Assembly (NCBI GenBank): GCA_018873245.2
Contig: JAEMBT020000003.1
Coordinates: 9,009,843 to 9,073,842, forward strand
Source of the DNA: Archegozetes longisetosus
Taxonomy: Eukaryota; Arthropoda; Arachnida; Sarcoptiformes; Trhypochthoniidae
Direction: 5' to 3'
Length of the DNA: 64,000 bases
Shown: piece by piece, positions 26,269 to 37,015 of the stretch
Layout of the letters: every line of letters starts with the position of its first letter
Position numbering within the stretch: position 1 is the first letter of the stretch
Program-made: the position numbers and the translations under genes
Notes under the pieces: generated by a model
What the model was told of the DNA's origin: nothing
What the model saw: the letters and a program-made list of their open reading frames with translations, nothing else
The model's database searches: none

Positions 26269-26977
26269 AATACTTATATTTATAAAGGTTACACTTCGAA
26301 ATTTCGAAAAATAAAGTCTCGAAAACCCTGTTTTGAAGCCCTAATAATACGATAAACCCCATTTTGTTTTATAGGGATATTACTTTCAGATCTCTATTAA
26401 GAAACTAATGGATTGGTAGTAAAAAATAGTAACATTGATGTAATTGTGTCCATTAAAATGATTAGCATATTTGTTATCAATTAAACTCAACCTGGCTTTA
26501 CATCCTTTAGTTTTGTACTCATAATGATCTCTATTTTGTAGGTTTTAATTCTATAAACATCGAATTATTGTGAACTGCAGATATAGAACTGCAATCATTA
26601 TTAATTAAATAAACTCAATTATTCATAATTTATTCAAGAAAACATTAAAAAATAGAAAATCCTTTGCGGAAGGATGTCTATTAATGAATGGGAGACTTAA
26701 AGCTTTTATTATCTTTAAAACTCTGTCTGCTAATCCCTTAATCTATTGGAGTTTCTCTGCAATTTGATAATAGTGAAAACAAGTTTATTCCACAAATAAG
26801 GCTTATTTATTAATTTAATGTTCAATTTTAATCTATTTGATATTTGAAAATATTTAGTTTCAAATTTAGCTTATTTTAGTTTAGAAAGTCGAATTCTTTT
26901 TTCTGGTATAAAGTTTAGAAACAGGGTTTTCGAAACTTTATATTTCGAAACTTCGAAGTGATCCCTTATAAAGTATT
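26269..26977. mobile_element. Nonautonomous element with long inverted ends (about 0.7 kb)
   Basis: The left end (26269 to about 26330) and the reverse complement of the right end (about 26915-26977) match with a few differences. They share AATACTT, a TATAAAGG-type block, CACTTCGAA, TTTCGAAA, an ATAAAGTTTCG-type block and CGAAAACCCTGTTT. The interior is AT-rich and non-coding. No clean target-site duplication was found and the exact ends are uncertain, so the superfamily is unassigned. Confidence 0.7.
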
Positions 26978-27078
26978 CAACTTTTTCTATAAGCGCATTA
27001 TCTAAATTTTCTTGATTTGTTTATTTATTTATTGATCTTTAATTCAAAAGGCGAAAGCTCGTCTGTTAAATCACAGTA

Positions 27079-27210
27079 CAGCAGATATCTCGATATAGTC
27101 CTTTCTCAGCATATGCTATTGGACTAATAATTGCTTCTGTATAGTGAAACCGAGTTATAGTCAATTCGACTTGTCAGTGCCCAGTCATTCACTATATCGA
27201 GGTACTATTG
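27079..27210. mobile_element. Short MITE with pogo/mariner-like ends and TA flanks
   Basis: A 132-base unit whose ends are inverted copies around CTCGATATAGT (left CAGCAGATATCTCGATATAGT; right, reverse complemented, CAATAGTACCTCGATATAGT). TA dinucleotides flank both sides (27077-27078 and 27211-27212). Insertion at TA and a CAGTA-CTCGATA style end are typical of Tc1/mariner-pogo MITEs. No coding capacity. Confidence 0.6.
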
Positions 27211-27637
27211 TATTGATTTAGTGGTCAGTTAGCTTTAGAAACTTGATTTTCCGATAATAAATTGGAATTCAGTTCAAATCAAGTGATCTCTTTAACGAAT
27301 CAAATTTATTGGTGAACACATTCGGAATAAAGTAGAAAAACAGTTTTGTATCTTGCGAACCACAATCCAAATGCTTGATAATGATATAATTATTAAATGA
27401 ATGATATAATAGATGTTTCGACGTAGTAAGCATCAGCACTTTTGTATCCTATAATAATCGCATGCAACTATTTCTATATAGCTCTATTTTGGAATGAATG
27501 ATAGGCATGATTCATATAAATTACGCTCATCACTCATCAGCCTCTTATGAGTTATACTTTTACTAACATATTAATCCAAATGCAATCTTTATAGCAAATT
27601 GCTCATATTTATCGATCATTTCTTTATCAAGTTCAGT

Positions 27638-27835
27638 TTACGATATAAAGCTTTCGTTTTCTTCAAGAAATCTCATTTTCTGATTTTCCAACCAATTCAG
27701 CTGAAGTCCATTTATTACCGATGAACTACATCTAAAGTTTCCTCGAAATATTTCTCGAGCATCTACGCAAATAATCGTTTCGAGAAATTGAATCAGATGG
27801 AGTATCAGAAGACTTACAATGACTGCACGCTTCAT
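27638..27835 (-). CDS. Possible small secreted peptide (65 residues)
   Basis: An intact ATG-to-stop frame. Its first 26 residues look like a signal peptide: MKR, then a hydrophobic stretch (AVIVSLLILHLIQFL), then a small-residue cleavage context (CVDA). The remaining 39 residues have a single cysteine and no known motif. A GTAAGT sits within codons 6-8, so this could instead be a spliced first exon or chance. No homologue is recognised; confidence is low. Confidence 0.25.
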   Translation of the reverse strand: MKRAVIVSLLILHLIQFLETIICVDAREIFRGNFRCSSSVINGLQLNWLENQKMRFLEENESFIS

Positions 27836-27906
27836 AAAGATATCAAAAATTTAATTGAACTGATTTATAAACCATAAGAGATATATTTTGATTATAATTT
27901 GTATAG

Positions 27907-29085
27907 TCGAAGGAGAATGCCCAAATACTTTGCATTTTGTCCCTCCAGTGGACCACAGTGCCACCTATGTCAATCGATAGATCTCAACGAGTACTAAAAT
28001 AATATATAGGTTGTAGCTCAATTCGGACATCCCTGTGGCCTGTAGTGACCATCAAAGTTGTGACCAACAGATGCATTTTGCGCTTGTATCGAAGTGGTCA
28101 CAGTTCGGATTTCGATGAATTTGGTGTCGTTCGACTCAGAGTGATGAGTAGAGTCCAAATTGCTTGGTTTCGAAGTGCAGAGGTCAAAGGTTACAAAGTT
28201 ATTCGCAATTAGCTACTGGTCCATTATTCGTTGGCCGAGCTCTACAAACGTACATCATTTAGTGCAGAATAAAGAGCTGAGTCGAGTAATGTCCATCTCA
28301 TATGCATATCATAGCTTATTCAAAAGATATTGGCGAACAGTTTAGTCATTCATGTCTCAGGAAACACGTAGGAGGATCTCGGGCACTACCCTCTCAAATA
28401 AAGCCTGCGCTGAAGATTTAGATAGAGGGTCTTCAGTGACAAATATGCTACAGTCTCCCTTCTGGTCAATGTCGTCAGCTGAGGTGTCCGACGGGCCTCG
28501 GGGGTATATGGCTACCTTCGAGTCTGTGATATCATCATAATCTTTATCGCCATCACCCCATTTTCATCAACTCATTCTCATCAATGCTCTGGCTGTGGTA
28601 TTTATTTTAAATATACAACAAGGAAGTACCCCCTGGCCGGAGAGAGTTTTTTACCGGCCTAGTCCTAAGTGATACTGACAGCGATTGATTTTATTTATAT
28701 TATATTTTATGCTATTTTATTCTATAGTTTTTATTTTACTTTTATTCAATGATTTTGAATATTTTAAATGAATTTAGATATTCAGGTATACATTACAAAT
28801 GCTTTAGGTTGTAACGAGTCTTTTTGCTTTGCTTTCTTTGTTTCGTTATTATTAATTTATTCTTTGTTGTATATTCAAACTGAAAATATATATCACTTCG
28901 CTTATTTAATTCAAAAAAATGAAAAAATGCATGCGTTGGATATAACTTTTATGGCCACTAGGGGTCACAGGAGTGTCTTAATTAGGCTAAAACATGTATT
29001 ATTTGAGTACATGTTGAGATCTATCAATTTACATAAGTGGGGCTTCGGCGCACTAGAGGGACAAAATGGACATTCCCCTTTGTTT
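27907..29085. mobile_element. Transposon remnant with about 170-base terminal inverted repeats
   Basis: Left end 27907 to about 28080 and right end about 28930-29085 are imperfect inverted copies. Shared blocks include ATTTTGTCCCTC, TAGATCTCAAC, AGTACT/GTACTC with AAATAATA, and CTGTGGCC-type motifs. The interior is richer in GC than the surroundings and contains a block (about 28340-28640) with a different composition, followed by an AT-rich tail, which could be a nested 3' fragment of a non-LTR element. No intact transposase frame is present. The open frame at 28768-29145 overlaps the right inverted repeat and is not taken as a gene. Confidence 0.65.
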
Positions 29086-30119
29086 GTATTAGCTGCTAAA
29101 ATATTGAGTTTTCTGATTCTCTTGAAAGTTTTAGAACCAAAATGATAAACATTTTCTCATTGACTTTATGCAATTCAATCAAATCGTTGATTCATTGATT
29201 GAGAATGAAAGTAAATAAATTTTCGGTTAGTTATTCTCATCTTTAAATATTGGGTATCAATTCAAGTAAATTATTAATTTCACTTTGAGGTTTAATTCAA
29301 TAAATTGTCGTTCAAAGCTTCATTTGTTAAACCCATCATATGTTGGATATTGTAGTAATTTTCTACCGTCATTATTTGAATGAATAAAATTAAAAATTAG
29401 TTTAGGTATCTCTATAACCAACTTTCTTGATAGCGTAGGAACATTTCTTCTCAAAATTTTTTCGTATTTGCTTCGTGCATATTATGATAAATGTGTCATC
29501 TCAGGAAAAGTTTCCAATGAGTTCATAATAATTTCTAATATAGATTTTAGTATTGAGTAAGTAATTGAGACGACTATCAATTGATAGTTTTTAAAAGTCT
29601 CAATGGTCTCCAAAAATTCTATCACACATTTAAAAAGAGCTTACAGTAGCTGAAAAGGATTTCTGAAAGTCAGTAACACTCTGACTTAACTAAAGATAAT
29701 ACATAAGTTTATTAAACTTAATTCCAGTCAAACTAGTTAGAATTAAAACGCGTGATTTGCCCTATTATTAATATTGATTAAAAATACAGTATCTTCAGCA
29801 CAAAGGATATTGAAATTTCTGATACTCTGAAAAATAACAATTAAAGAACCTCTATTATATATTGGATGAATAAGAATTTTGGGGTATATATGACATAAAT
29901 GTAATTGATGAAAATCCAATTCAGTTCGGGTGAAAAAAAATTCTCCAAAATATTGTTCATCACAAAAATAAGGACATACTTTATAGCAGTATTTCATTAA
30001 GAAACTATCAATCTTTTAGGTTCCATTTTTTCATATGGTGAACAAAATGAAAAACTTGAAGCAATAAAATGGATTCAAGTTCTAATTTTAACAAGAAAGT
30101 CAGAATTAGGAACACAAAC
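29086..30119. other. Non-coding AT-rich spacer
   Basis: Roughly 1 kb between two mobile elements. Only short open frames without recognisable motifs were seen. Confidence 0.5.
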
Positions 30120-31420
30120 TTATTTGCGTATTTGACACTTGAATTCTTGTCATAATTGTTGTTGCCTCCACTTCTGTAATGCGATTCATGAGTCTTGAGG
30201 CCTCCAGAAAGGCGATTGCGTCTTCAGGTGCTCTCCAGAGAGAAAAACGGTATATGCGATGAATGTGTCGAAGGGAAGAAAGGCTGGTGCATTTAGAGAA
30301 AATGTGTTTGGTGGTTTCGGGGGAAGAGTGGCAGAAGCGGTATTAGTCGATGTTGCTTCTATTTGTGCGGTAAAGGTAGTTCCAGAGTAGAGAGGAGTAG
30401 TTCGAGCGAAGTTGGGAGAGGATGGAGCGGGCTTTTCGAGTGAGAGAAATTTAGGAGGGATTTATTTCTGGGGGGTTTTGGCCTAAGAGTTAATTGGGAG
30501 AAAGGGATGATATGCTGTGGGCAGTGAAGTTTGTGTGGAGACTGGCGATTACTTTGGAAATATCGCTTGATAGGGGTCAGAGTGAGTCGAAAGGAGGTAT
30601 GAGAAATGGGAGGAAGGGGCATTTTAAATTTTCCTAGGAGGGACATAAGGGAGGGTGAGATGGTGTGAAGGATGGGAACTGTCAGTGAGTTTAGTGAAGA
30701 ATTGGGTACCCAAAAGATTTATATGGGTGGTTAGCGGAAGGGGTTTTGGTTTCATTATGCAGGTGGGAGTGGAAGGACATTTGGGTGGAACCAGTTGCTA
30801 GGCGGAGGGCTTTGTTTTGAATGATCTGCAATTTATGGAGGTTAGTTGAGCAGATAGGGGTACCAGGCGGGAGCTCCATATTCCAGTACGGGACGGATAT
30901 AGGACTTGTGAAGGGTTATAAGGGTTTCTTTGTCTTGACCCCAGGTTATAGAGGATAGGGCTTTCAATGAGTTTAGACGTTGGTGTGATTTTTGTTTAAG
31001 GTGGGAGATGTGCGGGGAAAAAGAGGAGAGGAGGGGTCAAAGTTACCACAAGGATCTTGGGGTTTTTTATGGTAGGGATGCGGGAGTTATTAAGAGTGAG
31101 AGGAGGTTGAAAATCGAGTTCATGGCGGTCGGAGTGAAGAGGGTGCTGGAAGATTTGTCGGGAGAGATAGTGAGGCGGTTTTTAGAGGCCCATTGTTCAA
31201 TGATAGGAAGGAAGGATTGGAGGTGAGAAGTAGCTATGAGTTTGTTGGGATAGGAGGAGCATAGTGATATCGTCACCGTATTTAGCGTCAGGTTATTAGC
31301 TTTAGAGGAAAAGGGGGAGTAGGGATGTCAACTATATAGAAGTTAAATAGTAAGGGGGATAGAACATTTTCAATATCAAATCCGAGTGGAAGACAAACTA
31401 GTCTTACTAGTCTATATGTT
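30120..31420 (-). mobile_element. Decayed non-LTR retrotransposon (reverse transcriptase 3' half)
   Basis: A purine-rich plus strand encodes, on the minus strand, scattered pieces of a Jockey/CR1-like reverse transcriptase in several frames. Reading 5' to 3' on that strand: a VLSPLLFNFY and VDIPTPP block near 31370; the catalytic YGDD, in KYGDDITM, at about 31267-31282; LTISPDKSSSTLFTP at about 31150; KLQIIQNKALRLATGS at about 30810; and an APEDAIAFLEASRLMNRI tail at about 30190. Frame changes between these blocks, for example just after YGDD, show that it is dead. The 5' half and endonuclease were not found. The family is inferred from motif style. Confidence 0.8.
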
Positions 31421-31610
31421 ATTTTATTAAATATTCAGCAAATAATTATTCATTTTTTCAAAAATTTTTAAATGTTGATAACAGTAAATAAAAAATATTT
31501 AGTTTATATAATAAAATATAATTAATATTGGGAGAAGCAAAAGCCTAAAGATTAATAAAGTTGAACTCACAAAATCGATAATTAAACGTACACTTTATCA
31601 TTTTTATCAT

Positions 31611-32243
31611 TTACAATTTTTTAATAAAATAAAATGTCACTGATCCTGCTACTACCACTACTACTCCTGCACTTATTAATACTTTGTTATAAGTCTGAAT
31701 CTTTCGTTCCATTCTTTCATTTTCAGACCTTACTATTTTATTTTCTAATCTTACTCTTTCAATTTCAGATCGTAATCCTTCATTTTCAGACTTTACTCTT
31801 TCATTTTCAGACCTTAATCTTTCACATTTGTTTTTCAAATTACTTATACAATCATGTCCACCGTTTTGCCCCATCTCAGAATCACAATTTTTGCAAATTC
31901 TATACGGATTATAATCACAATTATCTAAATGCAGTGGCAAATTCTTCAATTCAACAACTTCTTCGCAACCGATTTGCTTGTAACGACAAGTAATCATTTG
32001 ACCGTTTATAATATCAACCATATTTGATGAAGGTCTTAACAATTGGCTAATATTTATTTTACTTTCGTCATTAGGACACATTGGATGTTTTGTTAGCCAT
32101 TTATTGATACAATCAGAACAATAGGTTCGACGACAACAGGGAACTTCCACAGGATCCATAAATATTCCGCTACAAAGTTTGCAAATAAGACCATTATGAT
32201 TTAATGGTAGATTTGTAAACTGACTCTTATCATAACCAGGCAT
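31611..32243 (-). CDS. Tail-anchored RING / TRAF-type zinc-finger coiled-coil protein
   Basis: A single exon of 210 residues. Residues about 21-59 form an NRDP1/TRAF-like RING: Cys21-x2-Cys24, then PCCRRTYC (Cys37, Cys42), Cys45 and the CPND ending. The usual His in the CxH position is Arg39, so zinc binding may be altered unless Cys36 compensates. Residues about 86-133 carry a TRAF-type zinc finger (Cys-rich; HLDNC, CKNC, HDC). Residues about 138-182 are a coiled coil of near-identical heptads (LRSENER, VKSENEG, LRSEIER). The last 25 residues form one membrane helix (VLISAGVVVVVAGSVTFYFI) ending in KKL, a tail-anchor arrangement on ER or outer mitochondrial membranes. A ubiquitin-ligase role is inferred from family. 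It stands alone amid transposon debris; an intact frame suggests it is functional. Confidence 0.8.
   Translation of the reverse strand: MPGYDKSQFTNLPLNHNGLICKLCSGIFMDPVEVPCCRRTYCSDCINKWLTKHPMCPNDESKINISQLLRPSSNMVDIINGQMITCRYKQIGCEEVVELKNLPLHLDNCDYNPYRICKNCDSEMGQNGGHDCISNLKNKCERLRSENERVKSENEGLRSEIERVRLENKIVRSENERMERKIQTYNKVLISAGVVVVVAGSVTFYFIKKL
31711..31826 (-). repeat. 21-base tandem repeats encoding coiled-coil heptads
   Basis: About five degenerate copies of a 21-base unit (plus-strand consensus near CTTTCATTTTCAGACCTTAAT) lie inside the RING protein gene, each specifying one heptad of the coiled coil. The array probably grew by unequal exchange or slippage. Confidence 0.75.
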
Positions 32244-32779
32244 TTTATTATTTAAAATTCAATTATTATAATTTATGAAACAAAGCATAAGAAAATGGAC
32301 TTATTTGTTTATTTTTGGTGATAAGCGTATCACTTATTTTGACATAGAAACTTATTACAGAAACGCTATCTATCGTGGATACTTAACCATTTTATAGTTA
32401 TAGAGAAATTTTAGATTCGTAATATTATTTCAATGGAAACTTCAGTCAAATTCTCGCTTGCTACTCATTCAGGTACATTGAAACTAAAACTATATGACTT
32501 CTCTCCTCAAGGCAAATCACAATTAATAGTTATAAGTCCTATAATTTCGATATTTCAAGTACTTGCTATAGAATTGGAATATCAAACCTTTTCTTCATAA
32601 TGGATTCTTATGGCGAAAATTAAAATTTAAACTGCCATAACTCTATCACTTTCAGTATAGTCACTTGATACCTAATATATTGACACCTTATTCCAAGTAG
32701 AGTATGCACATATTCTCCACACCCCTCTTCCAACCGAGCCATATTCTAAAGTACACCCAAAAGTTATATAGATATTGCA

Positions 32780-32985
32780 AAAAATTTAATTCTTCCTCAT
32801 TGTTATACTAACTCAAACTTATGAGTTTCCCTAAAGTCAACACAACTTAGTAAAAACTTTAAAATGCATAGATCCTCCAGGGAACAGCCAGTCCTTACCT
32901 ATATTTATCTTAAGTAACTTTGACTAAGTATGTATTCAAAACACGTGAGAAGACGTTCCTTTACATTGCAAATTTGGAGTTTCCA
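32780..32985 (+). repeat. Dispersed direct repeat, copy 1
   Basis: Matches 36795-37015 in the same orientation, roughly 80 percent by eye. Shared blocks include CCCTAAAGTCAAC, TTTAAAATGCA, CAGGGAAC, TCCTTACCTATAT and AAGTAACTTTGACTAA. No coding content; origin unknown. Confidence 0.75.
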
Positions 32986-33059
32986 CCGAGCTGAAAGTGA
33001 ATAGATTGGATTTTTCAATTCCTTCTCAACTCTTGTACTGGCCAAAGCAGTAAAAGGGA

Positions 33060-33300
33060 AAACTGTCTGTCGCGGTCGAGAGTTGGTCATAAGAAGTTGG
33101 GCCGTTTGTTTTTTGTTGGTACAAAAATCAAGTGTTATTCAACCGATTGAGACTCTTGTGCCGTTATCGACAGTGATAACTGGATCTGTTCGTCGCGAGT
33201 CCAGTGTTGTGTTGGTTGATGGTAGTTTTGTCAGATCGTGGTCAACGAAATTAAAGTGTGCATATTCACAGAGCGTAAAGGTAAGAACTCATTTTAGTTA
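33060..33300 (+). other. Less AT-rich block with a splice-donor-like end
   Basis: About 240 bases of more balanced composition, ending in TAAAG|GTAAGAAC near 33279-33290. It could be a noncoding first exon or a fragment of a mobile element. The short open frames in it (both strands) have no motif. No gene is called. Confidence 0.2.
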
Positions 33301-33799
33301 GCGTGCGTTTAGTTGTTAATGTTGTATGAGTTAAGGTAGAGTATTCTCGAAGCAAAATAAGGAAGAGTAGACCAACCCCTACCCACATAAATCAAGACCT
33401 CCCAAAACATCATACCAGTTCACGCAATAGCTAATAAATGAAAAAGCTAGACATGGCTTCTGTAGCTGCCTCTCTCATAATGATAAAGAACACTATTACC
33501 ATAATAGGAGTAAAATGGCTTAAAGATGAATTGGACGAACAATTTGTCAGTTCTCATATTTCTTGCAGTTACCTTACAATAACAAGTTAAAAGCCATCAT
33601 GAACCTCTTTCTTGCTTCTTGGATAAAACATGTAAAATACTAAGACTTGAAGTTAAACTTGAACAATGTATAGAACCTGTGACTAAAATAACAGATTAGA
33701 AAAACTCAGAAGATATCTTAACTGATCATTATCTTACTTTTGATTTTTATAATCCACTTGTTAGAAAACTAAGATGCGTAATAAAGCAAGGGTAATGGG

Positions 33800-34821
33800 T
33801 AGGGATGTGCAGCGACGGCTATAATACAAGGAAATTTCGGCAGTTATTAGGGAATAAAAATTAAGTCAATTCAGGAATAATTCGGGAATAAAATTTAATG
33901 TAAAATTGGGAATTCAGTAGGCAATGCAAGCTTGAATGTCACGTTTACACTTCACTTGTTGTCACTTCATTCGAACTTTCGTTTAATTCAGAACAAAAAT
34001 ACAGCTTTTGTTTAAATTCATTGGTAAATATGAGTCAAAGATAACTAGTCTCTTGGATATAACAATTAATCTGGTGAACTGCATATTATACTTTAAATAA
34101 GTACTCAAATTTACAGATATATGTGAAATTACAAGATTTTAAAATTTCGATACAGCAAATTTCAGTTGTATTTCCAACCCATGCATTGCTATTTCCAGTG
34201 GGCAGTACTTAAGTAATGCACTTCTCAAAACTATTTGCAATGTATGCATTGCTATTTCCAATATCAGGTTTATGTTCGTTCTATGCGATCGCTTAACCAT
34301 CTATAAGACTCCCAAAGTGTCAAAAATCAACTTACAGTACATGTAAAGTGTTTTTAAACATCAAATTTAACATAAATATTGACTGAAACAATTTAAATTA
34401 GATCGATTGAATTGAGAAACAATAGTTTGAATCAAATTTTGACACTTTGGGAGTCTTATTGATCGTTAAGTGATCGTGTAGAATGAACATAAACCTTATA
34501 ATGGAAATAGCAATGCAAACGTTGGAAATATTTTTGGGGAAAGTACTATTAAAGGACTGCCCACTGGAAATAGCAATGCAAGGGTCAGAAATACAACTGA
34601 AATTGGCTGTAAATTTGGTTAATTTTACAAAATTAAGGGTAATTTCGGGAAGAAAGTAGTATTTTCGGAAATTCGGTATGAAATAGTCAGATTCGGGGAA
34701 AACGGGAAAAATAGTTTGCGTTAATTATGCTTGGTTAATATTAAATTATGTCTATGGTAACGTTTAAGGGCATTCGGACTAATCCAAAATTTTCGGTAAA
34801 AACCGCCTCTGCACATCCCTA
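33800..34821. mobile_element. hAT-like foldback element with perfect 8-bp target duplication
   Basis: This 1022-base element begins TAGGGATGTGCAG and ends CTGCACATCCCTA. It is flanked on both sides by GTAATGGG (33792-33799 and 34822-34829). An 8-bp duplication with TAGGGATG-type ends is the signature of hAT transposons. Most of the element is a large imperfect palindrome: AATTTCAGTTGTATTTC, GCATTGCTATTTCCAG, TGGGCAGT, AGGTTTATGTTC and ATAAGACTCCCAAAGTGTC each recur inverted on the other side of about 34,370. It has no coding capacity, so it would need transposase in trans. Confidence 0.88.
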
Positions 34822-34829
34822 GTAATGGG

Positions 34830-36794
34830 CATTCAAATATGTATTCGTTAGTGTCAGATCTCCAATGCCCTTAAGCGAAGGAGAATTTTAGTTCCACCAC
34901 TCTATGCTTCAGTAGACCGAGTCTAACAATGTGAATGCAACGCCAATCTCATATTTTATTCTCAATTCTCACTTTTATAGCTGTTACAAAAAGCAAAAAT
35001 AACAAATAATCTAAGTAATTCAATTACTTAATCATTGCTATCACAACTATTACCATGACCTTAATTTATCATCATATTATATAATCTACTGTATATCGTA
35101 AAATTCCATTAGAGAGTAAGATCAAAATTTAAAAGGAGAGCCCCTCAAACTGACTTTCACATAAATTGATAGTGAGTTGTCAAAAACGTTGAGCCTCGTG
35201 CAGAACGTTTCGTTTGTTAGGTGAGACATGGACAAGTGTCCCACAAGTCCGTGTTTCACACATTCAGCCCAAATAAGAGTTTGTTAGAAGGAATGCTCAA
35301 TAAATCACCTCTACTTTCAATCAAGTGTGGCAAACATAATTAGCGAGGTATTAAAATCACAACTCGGAATAATCCATTAAAAAGTATGCAAATCAAAAAA
35401 TTCTCAATCTTTAACATGCTGTAACTTTTAAATTACTAATCGGAGGTAATTATAACTTGTATATTCTGATTCTTCATTCTTTTCTATGTCAAAATGATAT
35501 AAAATACTCACAGATTGTCCCCTACCCAAGATACTTAAACTAAGAAAAATGATAGGTCCATAACAGTGAATCTTTGAGAATTCAAAACTTCAAAATGCTA
35601 TAACCCTCAGATTACTCGTCGGAGGTTATTGTAACTTATATATTCGAACTCTTCATCCTTTTCTCTATCAAAATGATATAAAATACTCATAGTTGTCTCC
35701 TACCCAAGGTACTTCATTTTAAGAAGATGATGAGTCTATAATCGGAACTCCTCGCAAACGCAAAATTTTTAAACTACTATAACTATAAAACTACTGGCTG
35801 TGGTTGGTGAGCTATACAAATACTTAATCCTCATTAAATTCCCCATCAAAAAAGGCTCTATATGTATGGGTTTGCTCTTAGCCAGATCTTCAAAAACCTC
35901 TAAAAGTGCTGGCTATCGAATTCAATACTCCACTGTTGTTCAATAGTCTCGTACTAAAACTTACCTGTATAGCATATATTTAATCCTTCTTTCCAAAAAT
36001 ATTAATAAGTAGTTAAATTATAAACAAGAAATTTAATACAAAAAACTCGATTTTATTAAAATTCTTTGTTTTTTCATACATAATCAGAAATTAATAAATT
36101 TAGAATAAAATTATAAAAATGTATTTAGACAATCTTAGCTTTACTTGTCTGTGGGACGTGCTTTGTAGAGAGACGCTATCCAGTATTTAATGAATTAGTA
36201 ACCTCAAATGACAAAATGACAAACCATCCAACAAACAAGCCATGAACAGAGCCATGTTCTAAACATATGTCTTCTGTGCCATCTAAAAGCCTGTAGCATA
36301 GTGGTCCCAAAGAAGACCTTATGTAGAAGGTAAACTGGAGGATGTTTTTCGCTGTCGACTCCTCCATCACATCAAAACAATACACTATATGAAGAAAATA
36401 TTACAAAAATACAAAGATCTACAAAAATGACAAAAGGATAACTAATACCATTTGTAATTTCAAAATGCTTACCTCATCGTTACTATTAATAATACAAACC
36501 GTGTAAATATAAATATACTCTCTATAAAATTATTCAAAATATTATTATAAAATAAGTTTAAAGCAAAAACCTAAATAGACCAACTAAGAACATACAAAAA
36601 TAAAGAAATCTTTTTACTATCCCCTTAAATAAACATTTATTCATAATTATATAAAGTTAACTACCAAATGTATTATTTTAAACTTATACTATTTGTATCC
36701 ACTCATCAATTTTGATATCAATATTTTATAATAACTGCTTTTTAAATTCCTAACGATAAAAACACTCAAAATGCTGTTTTCAGAGAGGAAAACG
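34830..36794. other. Non-coding, repeat-derived spacer
   Basis: No supportable gene. It contains the degenerate tandem repeat at about 35395-35830. The frame at 36176-36385 (minus) shows no recognisable motif. Confidence 0.5.
35395..35830 (+). repeat. Degenerate tandem repeat, unit about 185 bases
   Basis: Two clear copies and a weaker third start near 35405, 35590 and 35770. The first two share a CGGAGGT(A/T)AT block, TATTC..., TTCATCC/TTCATTC and AAAATGATATAAAATACTCA, then CCTACCCAAG.TACTT. They are separated by roughly 185 bases. No coding content. Confidence 0.7.
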
Positions 36795-37015
36795 CTTTTG
36801 CAAAAAAAAATTTTAACTCATCCTCATAGTTATACTAACGCAAACGTACGACCTTCCCCCTAAAGTCAACCCAAATTAGTAAAACCTTTAAAATGCAAAT
36901 CCCTACAGGGAACGGTCAATCCTTACCTATATGTATCTTGAGTAACTTTGACTAATAAAGTACAGTATTTAAAGCATATACTCTGTGAGAAGACATTCCT
37001 TTATATTGCAATATA
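36795..37015 (+). repeat. Dispersed direct repeat, copy 2
   Basis: Same-orientation partner of 32780-32985, about 4 kb away. Confidence 0.75.

Noticed and set aside
28768-29145. 125-residue plus-strand frame with hydrophobic stretches
   Set aside because: Its second half is the right inverted repeat of a mobile element and the start is AT-rich tail sequence.
31634-31993. Leucine/phenylalanine-rich plus-strand frame
   Set aside because: Antisense shadow of the coiled-coil repeats of the RING protein.
33083-33301. 72-residue plus-strand frame
   Set aside because: No motif, no homologue recognised and a splice-donor-like site near its end; noted only as a less AT-rich block.
32780-37015. Direct repeats as the LTRs of a retrovirus-like element
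   Set aside because: No gag, protease, polymerase or primer-binding features lie between them and their outer edges do not show TG...CA ends that I could define.
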